DNA of 64,000 nucleotides from JAKAXS01 sp965279065. Its GTDB lineage: Bacteria; Pseudomonadota; Alphaproteobacteria; Rhizobiales; Hyphomicrobiaceae. The notes beneath the pieces were generated by a model. It searched no databases, was not told where the DNA came from, and saw only the letters and a program-made list of their open reading frames with translations. How positions within the stretch are numbered: the stretch's first letter is position 1; each line of letters starts with the position of its first letter. This document shows, in pieces, positions 1 to 9,072 of the stretch. A program made the translations under genes and the position numbers. The DNA lies in contig OZ257134.1 of assembly GCA_965279065.1 (NCBI GenBank), positions 2,232,001 to 2,296,000 of the forward strand, in the 5' to 3' direction.

Positions 1-71
1 GGCATCCTGACGCCCGCAGGCGATTGCGCGTAGCTCTTGGAGGCTCCGGCGCCCAGCACAAACACCTTCAT
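1..71 (-). CDS. SIR2-like N-terminus, partial (runs off left edge)
   Basis: Only the first 23 codons are visible on the minus strand. They read MKVFVLGAGAS followed by KSYAQSPAGVRMP. A short hydrophobic beta strand running into GAGAS is the NAD-binding start of SIR2-like proteins, which often occur in bacterial defence loci. An AGG sits 7 nt upstream of the ATG. The family call rests on this one motif; another Rossmann-type protein is possible. Confidence 0.4.
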   Translation of the reverse strand, partial: MKVFVLGAGASKSYAQSPAGVRM

Positions 72-193
72 GGTTTGCCTGCTCGAATCATTGCTGCCTT
101 ACTGGAGCAGTGATGAACGGATTCGTATGTTTCACAACATCCGGACGCCATGCGTAGCCAGGGTCTTATGCGTACCGTCTCCGGCGGAAATGT

Positions 194-1936
194 TCACGCT
201 CGCCCCGGCACCGCCCGGCCGCGATCAAGCGTCCACGTCACGCGGCTCGGGCCGATCACGCCGGTGACGGCCTGCCCGCGAAACGGTTCGAGAGCCGGCC
301 GCCACGGCGCCAAAGTAAATGTATCTCCACGCCGAATTACAGCGATCCTGCCGGTGGGCGTCGTGATGGCGCGATCGTAGATCCCTACGACGCGCTCTCC
401 CGCCTCGGCCGCAACGTAGCTCGCTCCGAGAGTGTGCGAGATGCCTTGTACCAGACGTTCGTTTTCGGATCGGCGCAGGGCGCGCATCATGTCCGGTGCT
501 GGGGCGACGTCGCCCGTTGGCGACACCGTTGCGAGATTGCGCGAGGCCAGCCATCGGCCCCGCGCCTCGAGGGCCTCACGCACTTCCTGCGCGAAACCAC
601 CAGTGCCCGGCTCGGGACGCCATTTGGACAGGATGGCTTGATCGAGCCAGGTTGGGCCGTCGTATGCGGGCTGTCCCGCGACATCAACCGGCGACACCTC
701 CTGCAGCTTGGCAACCCGAGACGGCTTGCCCTCGACAGCGCCCCCTGCCAATGCCGCGACGGTGTCGCGGCGGGGCACCTCTGCGGGCTTCAGCCGGCCA
801 AGCTCGGCATAGTGGACGCGTCCGTCGACAGCATCGACCACGACCCAGGTGTTATCGCTGATCTCGTCGACGAGACCGACGCCGACGACCTTGCCGACCA
901 GAGGTCCTTTGCGCGCTCCACGCTCAAACAACGCCATGTTGGCGGCAGCACGTTCGATGCCGGCCTCTCGAAGTGCAAGCTGCATCATTTTGAATTTGTC
1001 GGCGCGTGCGCCCAGCTGGCGGAGCTTGATCTCCATGCCGGCGTCGAGCGCCCACACGCCTTGCCGCCTCTCCTCGGCTAGCCCAAGCCGCTCCAGGGTC
1101 TTAAGGCGTCCGATCCGCAGCGTGTGCTGGACCGGATCCCGCTCCTCGCCAGAGGACGCCACCACAATGCCCTCCCTGGCGCGCATCCTGAGCCCGTAGT
1201 CGAGCCGAGTGAGCCGCTCCTGGTTGACCTCATTGAGCTGCTTTTGCACGCGCTCGAGCTGGCTCTCCGGCCCGAGCTCGAGGGTAATCAGGGACTGGGC
1301 GCGCGCCCGAATGCCGTGGCTGATGTAGTCCCGCGCCATCACCAGCTCCCTGCCCTTGTCGTCACGGCCGCGGATAACGACGTGGGTGTGGGGGTGTCCG
1401 GTGTTGAAATGGTCGACCGCAATCCAGTCGAGCCTGGTATCAAGGTCGCGTTCCATCTGGCCGAGGAGATCACGGATGAACGGCTGCAGGTCGGCGAGTT
1501 GCGCCCCCTCGTCGGCGGAGACGACGAGGCGGAACTGATGCGGATCTCCGGCGGAGCGATCGAGGAACGCGGCGCCATCGACATCTGCGCTGGAGGCATC
1601 GTAGAGCCGTCCCGCTTTCCCATCCCGCGTGACCCTGTCGCGCATGATGTACTTGAGGTGCGCGCGTGCCGCGCCGAGGTCGCCGCCGACGATCTGCGTG
1701 TAGCGTGCCTTGACGATGACGCGGCGGCTCCCCGGGGCGATGAGGCCGGCTGCGGCGCGAAGGCCGGTTCCCATGCCGCGCGTCAAGCTGCCCGACGCGA
1801 CGTGTCCTTTCTGCCGCAGCGCACGTGCGCCCTCCCTGCCAGCCTGACGAAAGACGAGCGCCGCGTGGCGCTCTGCGCGGACCTGGCGCGTATCACGAAT
1901 GCGTCCCAGTCTCGGAGCGAACTTGTCTTGCGTCAT
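194..1936 (-). CDS. Mobilisation relaxase, VirD2/TraI-like (DUF3363)
   Basis: A 580-aa relaxase expected to nick DNA at an origin of transfer. The N-terminal half carries the metal-binding three-histidine motif of MOB relaxases (HFNTGHPHTHVVIRG, about residue 195). The C-terminal half matches the DUF3363 region of relaxases on integrative elements of Rhizobiales. I chose the start reading MTQDKFAPRLGRIRD because homologues usually begin this way and a GAGG lies about 8 nt upstream; the frame is open 18 codons further. Together with the TraF-like peptidase, DUF736 and DUF2285 genes at 9.5-11.7 kb it marks conjugative-element DNA. No type IV secretion genes are visible in the window. Confidence 0.85.
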   Translation of the reverse strand: MTQDKFAPRLGRIRDTRQVRAERHAALVFRQAGREGARALRQKGHVASGSLTRGMGTGLRAAAGLIAPGSRRVIVKARYTQIVGGDLGAARAHLKYIMRDRVTRDGKAGRLYDASSADVDGAAFLDRSAGDPHQFRLVVSADEGAQLADLQPFIRDLLGQMERDLDTRLDWIAVDHFNTGHPHTHVVIRGRDDKGRELVMARDYISHGIRARAQSLITLELGPESQLERVQKQLNEVNQERLTRLDYGLRMRAREGIVVASSGEERDPVQHTLRIGRLKTLERLGLAEERRQGVWALDAGMEIKLRQLGARADKFKMMQLALREAGIERAAANMALFERGARKGPLVGKVVGVGLVDEISDNTWVVVDAVDGRVHYAELGRLKPAEVPRRDTVAALAGGAVEGKPSRVAKLQEVSPVDVAGQPAYDGPTWLDQAILSKWRPEPGTGGFAQEVREALEARGRWLASRNLATVSPTGDVAPAPDMMRALRRSENERLVQGISHTLGASYVAAEAGERVVGIYDRAITTPTGRIAVIRRGDTFTLAPWRPALEPFRGQAVTGVIGPSRVTWTLDRGRAVPGRA

Positions 1937-2322
1937 GTGGAACCTCGCTTGCACCGTTGAACGCATGTCGAGATGGCGTGAACCTCGCAACGTTCAAGAC
2001 GGCGTCAAACATCGTGCTGGCCCCGCACGCGAATTTCGAGCGGCGACGTCACGTCCGCTTAGCCGGCGTCACCAGCAGGCGCGTCGTTGCAGCCTTCGAC
2101 GCCCTGCAGACGTCACTCCTTTATCTTGATCTACAAATCGGACGTCCTTTCCGCCAAAACGCCCTATTCCAGTCTTGGCAGAGAGTCACGCTTCGATCGT
2201 CGTTGATGAGAGAATTCAAACTCATTGCAATCACATTTCTCACGCCTCGAAACGCTTCTCACCAGGCGGGGTCCTTGCGTTACTCCGAGATCGGCACACG
2301 CACCCATAAACCTGTGGCCGTC
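1937..2322. other. Intergenic, no gene recognised
   Basis: About 390 bases between the relaxase start and the IS110 remnant. I see no plausible coding frame, operator or strong hairpin. DNA next to a relaxase gene is a common place for an origin of transfer, but no nic-like motif can be supported here. Confidence 0.5.
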
Positions 2323-2724
2323 TCACTCTCTCCAGCAAACAATCTTGCAACAGAGCCGTCCAAGCGCTCGAATTAGCGCTTCCACCTCGAGAGTGAGGCC
2401 ATCAAATGTCGGACCTACCATGTTGAACGGCGCCGTCAGGGGCGCTTCCGCGCGCGCGGTAAGTGTAGTCAAGAACAGAGAGGCCCGTCGCGGACTACAC
2501 TGCAGTTCCTCCCCGCAAACGATCATGGGTAATAGCGGCGGCGCTCCTATCCTCGAAGTCTCGACCGTCGAGCCGTGGATGTGGTTCTCGGTATCGATGA
2601 GCTTGCGCTTCAGCAGGCGACGGTTGGAAGGAGAAGATGTGCAGTCGCTGTTAATCGCCGGGCGCATGTGGGTGGCCTTGACGGCGATCATCGGCAGGCC
2701 GAGGGCCGTGAGCTCAGTATGGAG
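2323..2724 (-). mobile_element. IS110-family transposase remnant
   Basis: The minus strand encodes LHTELTALGLPMIAVKATHM near its start and LLKRKLIDTENHIHG further on. These match the conserved LGLP.(I/V)..(E/A)..H and LL.RK..D.EN..RG segments of IS110-type transposases, which use a DEDD RuvC-like N-terminal domain. The segments lie close together, and the stretch between and after them has lost family identity, so this is an internally deleted inactive fragment. It abuts the truncated PepSY gene and probably caused the truncation. Confidence 0.55.
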
Positions 2725-2899
2725 TCAGGGCTGAACCCGCCTGCATCGAGTCTGTAGCGCGCGATGCGCCCTTGAACGAGTTCAACACGCCGTCATTGAA
2801 CAGGCAGACTGCACCGGTCAAGGCGAGAATGAGCATGAACGGGGCGACGACGATGCCGGCGTAGAAATACCAGACCCGTCCAATAGAGCGCAGCAGATC
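2725..2899 (-). pseudogene. PepSY-associated TM protein, N-terminal remnant
   Basis: Downstream of the TonB receptor on the same strand, one frame reads LLRSIGRVWYFYAGIVVAPF followed by MLILALTGAVCLFNDGVLNS. This is the first transmembrane helix of PepSY_TM proteins, which commonly follow siderophore receptors and are thought to reduce or process the imported metal complex. No ATG precedes it (a TGA lies just upstream), and the frame stops where IS110-like sequence begins. Compare the intact PepSY gene at 25158-26675, which also follows a receptor. Confidence 0.55.
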
Positions 2900-2910
2900 T
2901 TGTCATCGCA

Positions 2911-5259
2911 TCACCATTTTGCGCTGTAGGTGATATCGAAACTACGCGGCGCGCCGAGATAAATCTGCGTCGAGCTATAGCCGGACCAGTCGGCGTAGAA
3001 CTCGTCCGTCAGGTTACGCCCGCGCAGACGGATCGTTCCAACGCCGACATCGTAGGCGATCCACGCGTCGAGCAGCGCGCGCTCGCCGACGAGGATCGTG
3101 TTGGCGTTGTCGGTGTAGAAGTTGCTCACGGAGTAGAGCGAAGCACCGATTGTCGCCGGAAAGTCCTCCAGACGGTAGTCGGTCGACAGATAGAGTGTGT
3201 AGTCGGGCACATTGATCGGCCGGTTGCCCGTGCGATCAATGGGTGGGTCCGTTGGTTTGGCGCCTGGTTCGCTCAATGAGGTGTACTCGGCATCGATGAG
3301 CGATCCCGCTGCGTAGACATTCCAGCGATCGGTCAGCGCCAGCGATGCATCAACCTCAATGCCGCGCGAGCGCTGGCTGCCACCCTGTATGGTCAAAGAC
3401 GCGTTAGTAGGATCACGCGTCAGGATGTTGTCCTGATCGATCTGGTAGATGGCGGCGGTGGTGACCAGCGAGCCGCCGAGAAGGATCGACTTCACGCCGG
3501 CCTCGAACGACTCGCCCGTCGACAGGTCGAATTTCCCGTCGTTGACGTTGCTCAACAGCATGCTCGAGACCGGGATCACTGCCTCGGTGTATTGGCCGTA
3601 GAGCGTCGTGCCTTTGACGATCTCGTACGTGGCGCCGAGCCGCCAAGTCGTCGCATCGAAATCCCTGCCGAAGGGTGTGGTTGTGCCAGCGTCAAGATCG
3701 TAGGTTACGCGGTCGAGATCCATCTCCTCGTAACGGATCCCGCCGAGCACCAGCAGCTCCGGTGTCAGGTTGATCGCGTTCTCCGCAAAGACCGCCGAGG
3801 TCTCGACGCTAGAGTCGAAGTTCTGCCGGCCGTCGGTGAAATTAGCGGCCGTATCCGCGGGGAAGGTGCCACGCTCGGGCGCGTAGGGATCGACCGAGCT
3901 CGTGAAGCCGAAGCGGCGCACGGAGCCGAACTGTGTGTTAGTATACTCATAGCCGGCGGTGAAGCGGTTGCGCAAACCGGCGAGCGGGCCGTCGTAGCCG
4001 AAATAGGCACGGTCGGACCACAGCTGATGGTCGTGCGTGATGAGCGTCGTCGTGCGGTCCAGCAGACCCGTGCCACTATTGTAGGTAAACACCTCCGAGC
4101 TCGCCCAATCGCGGTCGGCCGTATAGTAGCTCAGCTCGTTCTTGAACGACCAGTTGCTGGTCAGCTTGTAGTCGGCCTTGGTGCGCAGCCACACGGCATC
4201 CGACGTCATCGTGCCGTCTTCGACGTTGTAGTTCTTATTGCGCAACGACTTGTCGATCACCATGCCATCGGGCGTCGAGACGAGGTCCGTCGGATCCTTG
4301 GCGACCGCGCGCGGAATGAGCGGAATGCCCTGATACGGCGTCGAGAAGTCGTCGTGGAAGTAGTCGACGGAGGCCGTCACCGTCAGATCGTCCGACGGCT
4401 TCACGAGCAGGTTGTTGGTGAACCCGACCTTCTCGAAATCCGTGTCGTCGACGTAGCCGTCGCCGCGCTCATAGCTGATGGTCGAGCGAAAGGCCACGTC
4501 GCGGCTGATCGGGGCATTGACGCTGGCGCCGACGCGCGCAGTGCCGAAGCTGCCGTAGCTCGTCATGCCTTCGAGCTCGGTCTTGCCGAGGACCGCCTGC
4601 CGGGTGACGAGATTGACCGTGCCGGCCAGCGCGCCGGTGCCCGAGACGACCGATGCGGGCCCTTTGAGGATCTCGATACGGTCGAAGTTGAAACTGTCGA
4701 GGTCGCGCGACGCGAGCGACGGATCGACAACGCGCATGCCGTCGATGGAATACCCCGTCGCGTCCTGCGAGAACCCACGCATGGAGGTGACACCCGGTAT
4801 TCCGGGCGGGTTGCCGGCGACAACGCCCGGCACCGTCCGCAGCGCCTCGACGACCGAGCGTAGGCCCTTGTCCTCCATGTCCTTCTGCGTGACGATGTTG
4901 ACGGTGGCGGGCGTCTCTTCGGGCTTAAGGCCGAGCAAGCTGCCCGTGGTGTTGGGTATTTGCAGCTTCGCAGCCGCTGAGGCGGGGCTGGCCGCGCTGG
5001 CTGCTCCCGGTGTTGGAGGCGAGCCCGTAATCTGCGCCTCGGGCGCCTGCCCCGCAGTGCTCGGTGTCTGCTTCGCCTTTGTCGCAATCTTCTTCTTTGT
5101 AGCCTTCGGCTTTGCCGGAACGGCGCTCTGCTCTACGACCAATGGCGGCAGCTCCACGGTCTCGCCATTCGACTGCGCAAGCGCACCATCCGCGACCGCT
5201 GCCGCCAAAACCCCGGCGACCGTCGCGCATGCGACCGACCACGCCATACCCCGATACAT
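2911..5259 (-). CDS. TonB-dependent siderophore-type receptor 1
   Basis: A 782-aa outer-membrane receptor expected to import a metal chelate using TonB energy. Residues 1-29 form a signal peptide ending in ALAQ. A proline/lysine-rich linker follows, then the plug (TPATVNIVTQKDMEDKG, SMRGF, IEILKGPASVVSGTGALAG) and a beta barrel ending in ITYSAKW with the usual aromatic last residue. I chose the ATG at 5259 because GGGGGAG lies 9 nt upstream; the frame is open further but runs toward the operator. A perfect 18-bp Zur-type palindrome ends 46 nt upstream. The substrate cannot be read from sequence; context suggests a zinc or mixed-metal metallophore. Confidence 0.9.
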   Translation of the reverse strand: MYRGMAWSVACATVAGVLAAAVADGALAQSNGETVELPPLVVEQSAVPAKPKATKKKIATKAKQTPSTAGQAPEAQITGSPPTPGAASAASPASAAAKLQIPNTTGSLLGLKPEETPATVNIVTQKDMEDKGLRSVVEALRTVPGVVAGNPPGIPGVTSMRGFSQDATGYSIDGMRVVDPSLASRDLDSFNFDRIEILKGPASVVSGTGALAGTVNLVTRQAVLGKTELEGMTSYGSFGTARVGASVNAPISRDVAFRSTISYERGDGYVDDTDFEKVGFTNNLLVKPSDDLTVTASVDYFHDDFSTPYQGIPLIPRAVAKDPTDLVSTPDGMVIDKSLRNKNYNVEDGTMTSDAVWLRTKADYKLTSNWSFKNELSYYTADRDWASSEVFTYNSGTGLLDRTTTLITHDHQLWSDRAYFGYDGPLAGLRNRFTAGYEYTNTQFGSVRRFGFTSSVDPYAPERGTFPADTAANFTDGRQNFDSSVETSAVFAENAINLTPELLVLGGIRYEEMDLDRVTYDLDAGTTTPFGRDFDATTWRLGATYEIVKGTTLYGQYTEAVIPVSSMLLSNVNDGKFDLSTGESFEAGVKSILLGGSLVTTAAIYQIDQDNILTRDPTNASLTIQGGSQRSRGIEVDASLALTDRWNVYAAGSLIDAEYTSLSEPGAKPTDPPIDRTGNRPINVPDYTLYLSTDYRLEDFPATIGASLYSVSNFYTDNANTILVGERALLDAWIAYDVGVGTIRLRGRNLTDEFYADWSGYSSTQIYLGAPRSFDITYSAKW

Positions 5260-5305
5260 GTACGTAAACTCCCCCAAACGCCTCTTTAGCAAACCCTAGT
5301 CATAT

Positions 5306-5323
5306 CGGATGTTATAACATCCG
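5306..5323. promoter_or_regulatory. Zur-type operator 1
   Basis: The sequence cggatgttataacatccg is a perfect 18-bp palindrome. It lies 46 nt upstream of the TonB receptor start on the minus strand. The same core recurs throughout the window. Confidence 0.85.
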
Positions 5324-5378
5324 TAAAGACGAGAGGGCTTCTCGGAATGGTTGGCGATCAAGCAGCGAACCGCGATCC

Positions 5379-6839
5379 CTACACCGACTGCCTACGGCTG
5401 AACCGCCATGCCGTAAGCAGGCCCATGACAGCGGCGACCGCCAGAAGCTGCGCAATCTTGATCATTGCATCGGCCCGCACGGTGGCGGCGTTTTCTTCCT
5501 GCCACGACCAGCGCGGGAAACGCGCAAAATCAGCCTCAACGATGGCGACCCCGTTCCGGACGCGCGGCACGAAATAACCTCTCCAGTCTTCATGGTAGCC
5601 GATGACCTGCTGCTTGAAGCGTTCGTAGCGCCGCGTTCCGTTGCCGGCGAGCGAGGCCATCCCCTCGTTGGCGATGATCGCCGGAGAGATGAAGCCGAAG
5701 CTGTCGACGAGCGCCTGCTGCGCAGCAAGCTGGCGATCAAACCGCGACAGCACCTCGTTGAGCCGCTGGTCGACGAATTCCTCCATCAGGTAGAAGGCGC
5801 GCATACGCGGCGCCACCTCCAGACGACCGTTCTCGGGCAAGAGCGCTTCGGGCCGATCGACGTACTCCTGGCTGAACAGATTTTCGTAGCGGTTGAGCCC
5901 GTCGATGGTGACGAGTCGGGTCTGGGTGGCGAGGTCGGTCCGCGATGGCGCCGGATGAACTCTGGATACGGCGAGGTTCAAGACCACTGGCACCACCAGG
6001 ACGAGGAGAACCCAGGTACCGATCAGCAGCAGCGCATTGGTTGCCGATGCCCGCCCGAGCGAGTTGATGAGCGCGCTCAGCGCGAACCAGAACAGTCCAT
6101 AAACGATCACCAGCGCCATCCAGAGCGCGAAGACGCTTAGCGCCGCACCGTCCAGAACCGCGTGGCGCGTGATGAGCAGGGCGAGCGCCGGTACGAGCAC
6201 TGCCAAGCCGATGATGACGCCAGCGCGCACTAGAGTTTTCGCCAGCACCAAACGCGGCAACGTCAGTGGCTGCGAGAGAAGCATCCGGAGAGTGCCCTGG
6301 TCGCGTTCGACCGACAGCATGTTGAAGCTGATCGCAAAGATGAACAGCGGGAACATGTAAATCAGCACGAAGGCAAGATCGAACTGGCCGCTCAAGAGCT
6401 TCCACGGGCTTTCGATCTCACCCGCTTCCATGAATTCCGCGCGACTCCCGAACGTCACTTGATAATAGTCGGCGAGCATATCCGATTGCCCGGCCGCTAC
6501 GGGGGACAGCGCCAGTGTTGGAAGGATTGCATATTGAGCGCCCATGCTGCCGCCGATCATGGAGGGATCGACCGGGTTTGCGAATCGCTCGGGCTGTTGC
6601 TGGTGCGCCATCACCTTGCGCCATAGAGCGATGTTGTCTGCGTTCGTTTTGGCCTGGGTCGCAACGAGCGACTTCGCCACCTCTTCGCGCTGCCGCGTTC
6701 CGTGAAGGCCGGTGAAGAAGCCGTAGAGCAGGAGAACAGTGAACAGCGCGGCGATTGCCGGCAACGTCCGGTCAGCGATCATCACGCGCAGTTCGTGCCG
6801 CATGATCAGCGCGAGGGAGGATTTTTGGGAAGCAGCCAT
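5379..6839 (-). CDS. ABC-2 type permease, DUF3526 (second of pair)
   Basis: A 486-aa inner-membrane protein with one N-terminal helix, a long periplasmic loop (about residues 50-160), then five or six helices, and a second large extramembrane region before the C-terminal helix. The segment FNMLSVERDQGTLRMLLSQPL is the typical cytoplasmic EREQGTL signature of ABC-2 transporters. This architecture matches the DUF3526 family. Its ATG follows the stop of the upstream permease after 2 nt, so the two are co-translated and probably form a heterodimer with the ATPase at 8239-8943. ABC-2 systems usually export; the cargo is unknown. Confidence 0.85.
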   Translation of the reverse strand: MAASQKSSLALIMRHELRVMIADRTLPAIAALFTVLLLYGFFTGLHGTRQREEVAKSLVATQAKTNADNIALWRKVMAHQQQPERFANPVDPSMIGGSMGAQYAILPTLALSPVAAGQSDMLADYYQVTFGSRAEFMEAGEIESPWKLLSGQFDLAFVLIYMFPLFIFAISFNMLSVERDQGTLRMLLSQPLTLPRLVLAKTLVRAGVIIGLAVLVPALALLITRHAVLDGAALSVFALWMALVIVYGLFWFALSALINSLGRASATNALLLIGTWVLLVLVVPVVLNLAVSRVHPAPSRTDLATQTRLVTIDGLNRYENLFSQEYVDRPEALLPENGRLEVAPRMRAFYLMEEFVDQRLNEVLSRFDRQLAAQQALVDSFGFISPAIIANEGMASLAGNGTRRYERFKQQVIGYHEDWRGYFVPRVRNGVAIVEADFARFPRWSWQEENAATVRADAMIKIAQLLAVAAVMGLLTAWRFSRRQSV

Positions 6840-6841
6840 GA

Positions 6842-8242
6842 TCAGAGCGGCCTGCGCGGCGTCAAGGCGAGAGCAGCAGCGGCGGAGAGCAGGAGCGTCA
6901 CGAGCAGCACTACGGCGCTGAGCCAGGCTGCTCGCCAGGCAAATCCCACCGTAGGCGTTCGATAGTCGAACCTAGGTATCTTGGCCCAGAAACTCTTGTC
7001 GGCCTTGTAAGTGAAATGCTGGTTGCCGATCGGATCCGAGTGTTCGACGAGATCCGCGCTCACCAGGTCCTGAATCACGCGGCGATGCCGTTCGGCTGTG
7101 GTGGCGAAATCCCTATGCTGGGCGAAATCGGTGCCGGCCATCGCCATGGAGAACGACCGCAGGGCCAGTGTCGGCGCGACGAAACCCGACAGTTCCTGCG
7201 CGGTGCGCTGGCGCTCGAAATTATCCCAGAGCGCCCCGTAGTGTCGATCGAAAACGGCATAGCCCGCATGATCGTTTTTCACGAGCGCAATACCCCATTT
7301 GCTAAGCGGGAGGTCCGGACTCCAGGCGCTGTCGACACCGAACTCCTCGCGCCACACGCGGGCTTGTGTTTTGTAGAGGTCGTCATCCAGCGCCCGGTTG
7401 AACTCAGTTCGCGATGGCGACGGGAATGACACGTCCGAAAGATCGGAAATCGCGCGGGGTAGTAGTACCGCGCTGGCGATCCAAAAGCCGAGGAGAGCAA
7501 TCAGCGCCATGCGTGAGGTGCGGATTCGCGCCGAGACCGCCAACACGACGAATATCCAGATGCCGATATAGACCGCATAGCCGAGAGCGAGGCTCGCCAG
7601 ACGCGCGATCGTGTCGACCAGTCGCGAGGGATCGGACTGGAGGAGCGCGGCGGCGGCGCCGATCACAACGGCCGGCAGCAGCAGGATCGCAAGCGACGAG
7701 CCAAGCGCCAGCGCCTTGCCGGCGAGCAGCGACCGCGCCGAGACGCCTAGGCTCATCACTTGGCGGAGCGTTCCCTGTTCGCGCTCGCCGGCGAATGCGT
7801 TGAAGCCCAAGATGACTACGAGCAGAGGCCCCAGGACCTGCAAAACCCATGCACCCGAAAGCGTGCCGAACCGCTGCAGCCCGGTGGCATCTTGCGCTGG
7901 CGTGAACTTCGTCTCGCTCTGCCGATGCGTCTGCAACCACATCGTCGATCCGACATACGGCCCGATCCCGGGATCGATGATCGAAAGCGGCGGCTCGGGC
8001 TTGAAGACGTGCATGCCTTGATGCGCCGCATCGTGCGGATGCCTCGCGGGCTGGGCGAGCCAATCGTCATAGTCGAGCGCCTGGGCGGTCACGCGCTCGG
8101 CCTGCAGCGCGGCCTGGCGTTGCCAGCCCACCGCGAGCGCCGTGAGCAGCAGCACCACGATCAGGCTGCCCGTCCACAGCAGGCGGCCATCGCGCACGAA
8201 CTCACGAAAGTCCCGCGCGGCAATCAGAACGATCCCCCTCAT
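6842..8242 (-). CDS. ABC-2 type permease, DUF3526 (first of pair)
   Basis: A 466-aa membrane protein homologous in layout to the next gene: N-terminal helix, periplasmic loop with conserved DAAHQG and PPLSIIDPGIGPYVGSTMW stretches, then FNAFAGEREQGTLRQVMSLG, the ABC-2 coupling motif. It ends in a C-terminal helix. The start overlaps the ATPase stop by 4 bp (ATGA), which suggests translational coupling. A parallel permease pair lies at 45618-48427. Confidence 0.85.
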   Translation of the reverse strand: MRGIVLIAARDFREFVRDGRLLWTGSLIVVLLLTALAVGWQRQAALQAERVTAQALDYDDWLAQPARHPHDAAHQGMHVFKPEPPLSIIDPGIGPYVGSTMWLQTHRQSETKFTPAQDATGLQRFGTLSGAWVLQVLGPLLVVILGFNAFAGEREQGTLRQVMSLGVSARSLLAGKALALGSSLAILLLPAVVIGAAAALLQSDPSRLVDTIARLASLALGYAVYIGIWIFVVLAVSARIRTSRMALIALLGFWIASAVLLPRAISDLSDVSFPSPSRTEFNRALDDDLYKTQARVWREEFGVDSAWSPDLPLSKWGIALVKNDHAGYAVFDRHYGALWDNFERQRTAQELSGFVAPTLALRSFSMAMAGTDFAQHRDFATTAERHRRVIQDLVSADLVEHSDPIGNQHFTYKADKSFWAKIPRFDYRTPTVGFAWRAAWLSAVVLLVTLLLSAAAALALTPRRPL

Positions 8243-8943
8243 GCGCTCATGTGCCGTAGGTAGAGCGCTTCGAGATCGCTGTGCGAGATGTCCTCGCTGC
8301 TCAGGCTTTCAACCAGGCGCCCCTGCTTCATGATACCGATGCGGGTGCCGGTCTGCTTGGCATGGAACAGGTCGTGCGTGGTTGTTAGCACGGCGACGCC
8401 GCGCTCGCTCGCCTGCTGCATCAATCGCGAGAACTCGTTGGCCGCGCTCGGATCGAGTCCCGAGGTGGGTTCATCGAGCAGCAGGGCCTTCGCGTTCTTG
8501 GCGAGCGCGATGGCGATGCCGACCTTCTGCCGCATGCCCTTGGAATAGGTCGAGACCCGACGATCGGCGGCGGCGGGATCGAGGCCCGCTTCCTTGAGCA
8601 GTTTGATTAGGGCTTCGCGCGAGTAGCGTTCGCCGGTCGCCAGCGATGCGAAATATTTGAGGTTCTCATAACCCGACAGCACGCCGTAGAGCATGACGGT
8701 TTCGGGGATGTAGGCGACATCGCGCTTGCACTCGATCGGCAGCTCGGCAACCGATCGGCCGTTGATCCGGACCTCGCCCGACGTGGGCTCTAGGAAATCA
8801 AGGAACAGGTTGACGAGCGTCGTCTTGCCGGCCCCGTTCGCACCAAGCAGGCAATAGATCTCACCGGGCTCAACGCGCAGGCTAACGGCGTTGAGCGCGC
8901 GATTGCCTCCAAAAACTTTGGAAACTTCCAATGCCTCGAGCAT
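8239..8943 (-). CDS. ABC transporter ATP-binding protein (ABC-2 system)
   Basis: A 234-aa ATPase with Walker A LLGANGAGKTT (about residue 35), the signature region YSKGMRQKVGIAIALAKNAK, and Walker B ALLLDEPTSGLD. Length and motif spacing are normal. It is the first gene of an ATPase-permease-permease operon, with GAGAGG before the ATG and a Zur-type operator 109 nt upstream. Its sequence is strikingly close to the frameshifted ATPase at 44914-45614 (shared YSKGMRQKVGIAIALAKNAK), so it might also energise that permease pair. Confidence 0.9.
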   Translation of the reverse strand: MLEALEVSKVFGGNRALNAVSLRVEPGEIYCLLGANGAGKTTLVNLFLDFLEPTSGEVRINGRSVAELPIECKRDVAYIPETVMLYGVLSGYENLKYFASLATGERYSREALIKLLKEAGLDPAAADRRVSTYSKGMRQKVGIAIALAKNAKALLLDEPTSGLDPSAANEFSRLMQQASERGVAVLTTTHDLFHAKQTGTRIGIMKQGRLVESLSSEDISHSDLEALYLRHMSA

Positions 8944-9052
8944 CCCATACCTCTCAAATGGCGGAATCGCGCCGCCACCCCGATCCAGCCTTCACAGAGA
9001 GGGCACGCTGGTCAAAATTCGAATTTGCATCGCGCCTCACGCGACACAAACG

Positions 9053-9072
9053 TCGGATGTTATATCATCCGA
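9053..9072. promoter_or_regulatory. Zur-type operator 2
   Basis: The 20-bp inverted repeat tcggatgttatatcatccga has one mismatch in its centre. It lies 109 nt upstream of the ABC-2 ATPase start. Confidence 0.8.

Noticed and set aside
434..1081. Long plus-strand frame opposite the relaxase gene
   Set aside because: It lies wholly antisense to a gene with clear relaxase motifs and has no recognisable domains; typical shadow frame in GC-rich DNA.
2323..2691. Intact small hypothetical protein
   Set aside because: Its conserved blocks are pieces of IS110 transposase with missing segments, so a remnant is the better reading.
3592..4863. 423-codon plus-strand frame opposite TonB receptor 1
   Set aside because: Antisense to a well-supported receptor; composition (Arg/Val/Gly-rich, no motifs) is that of a shadow frame.
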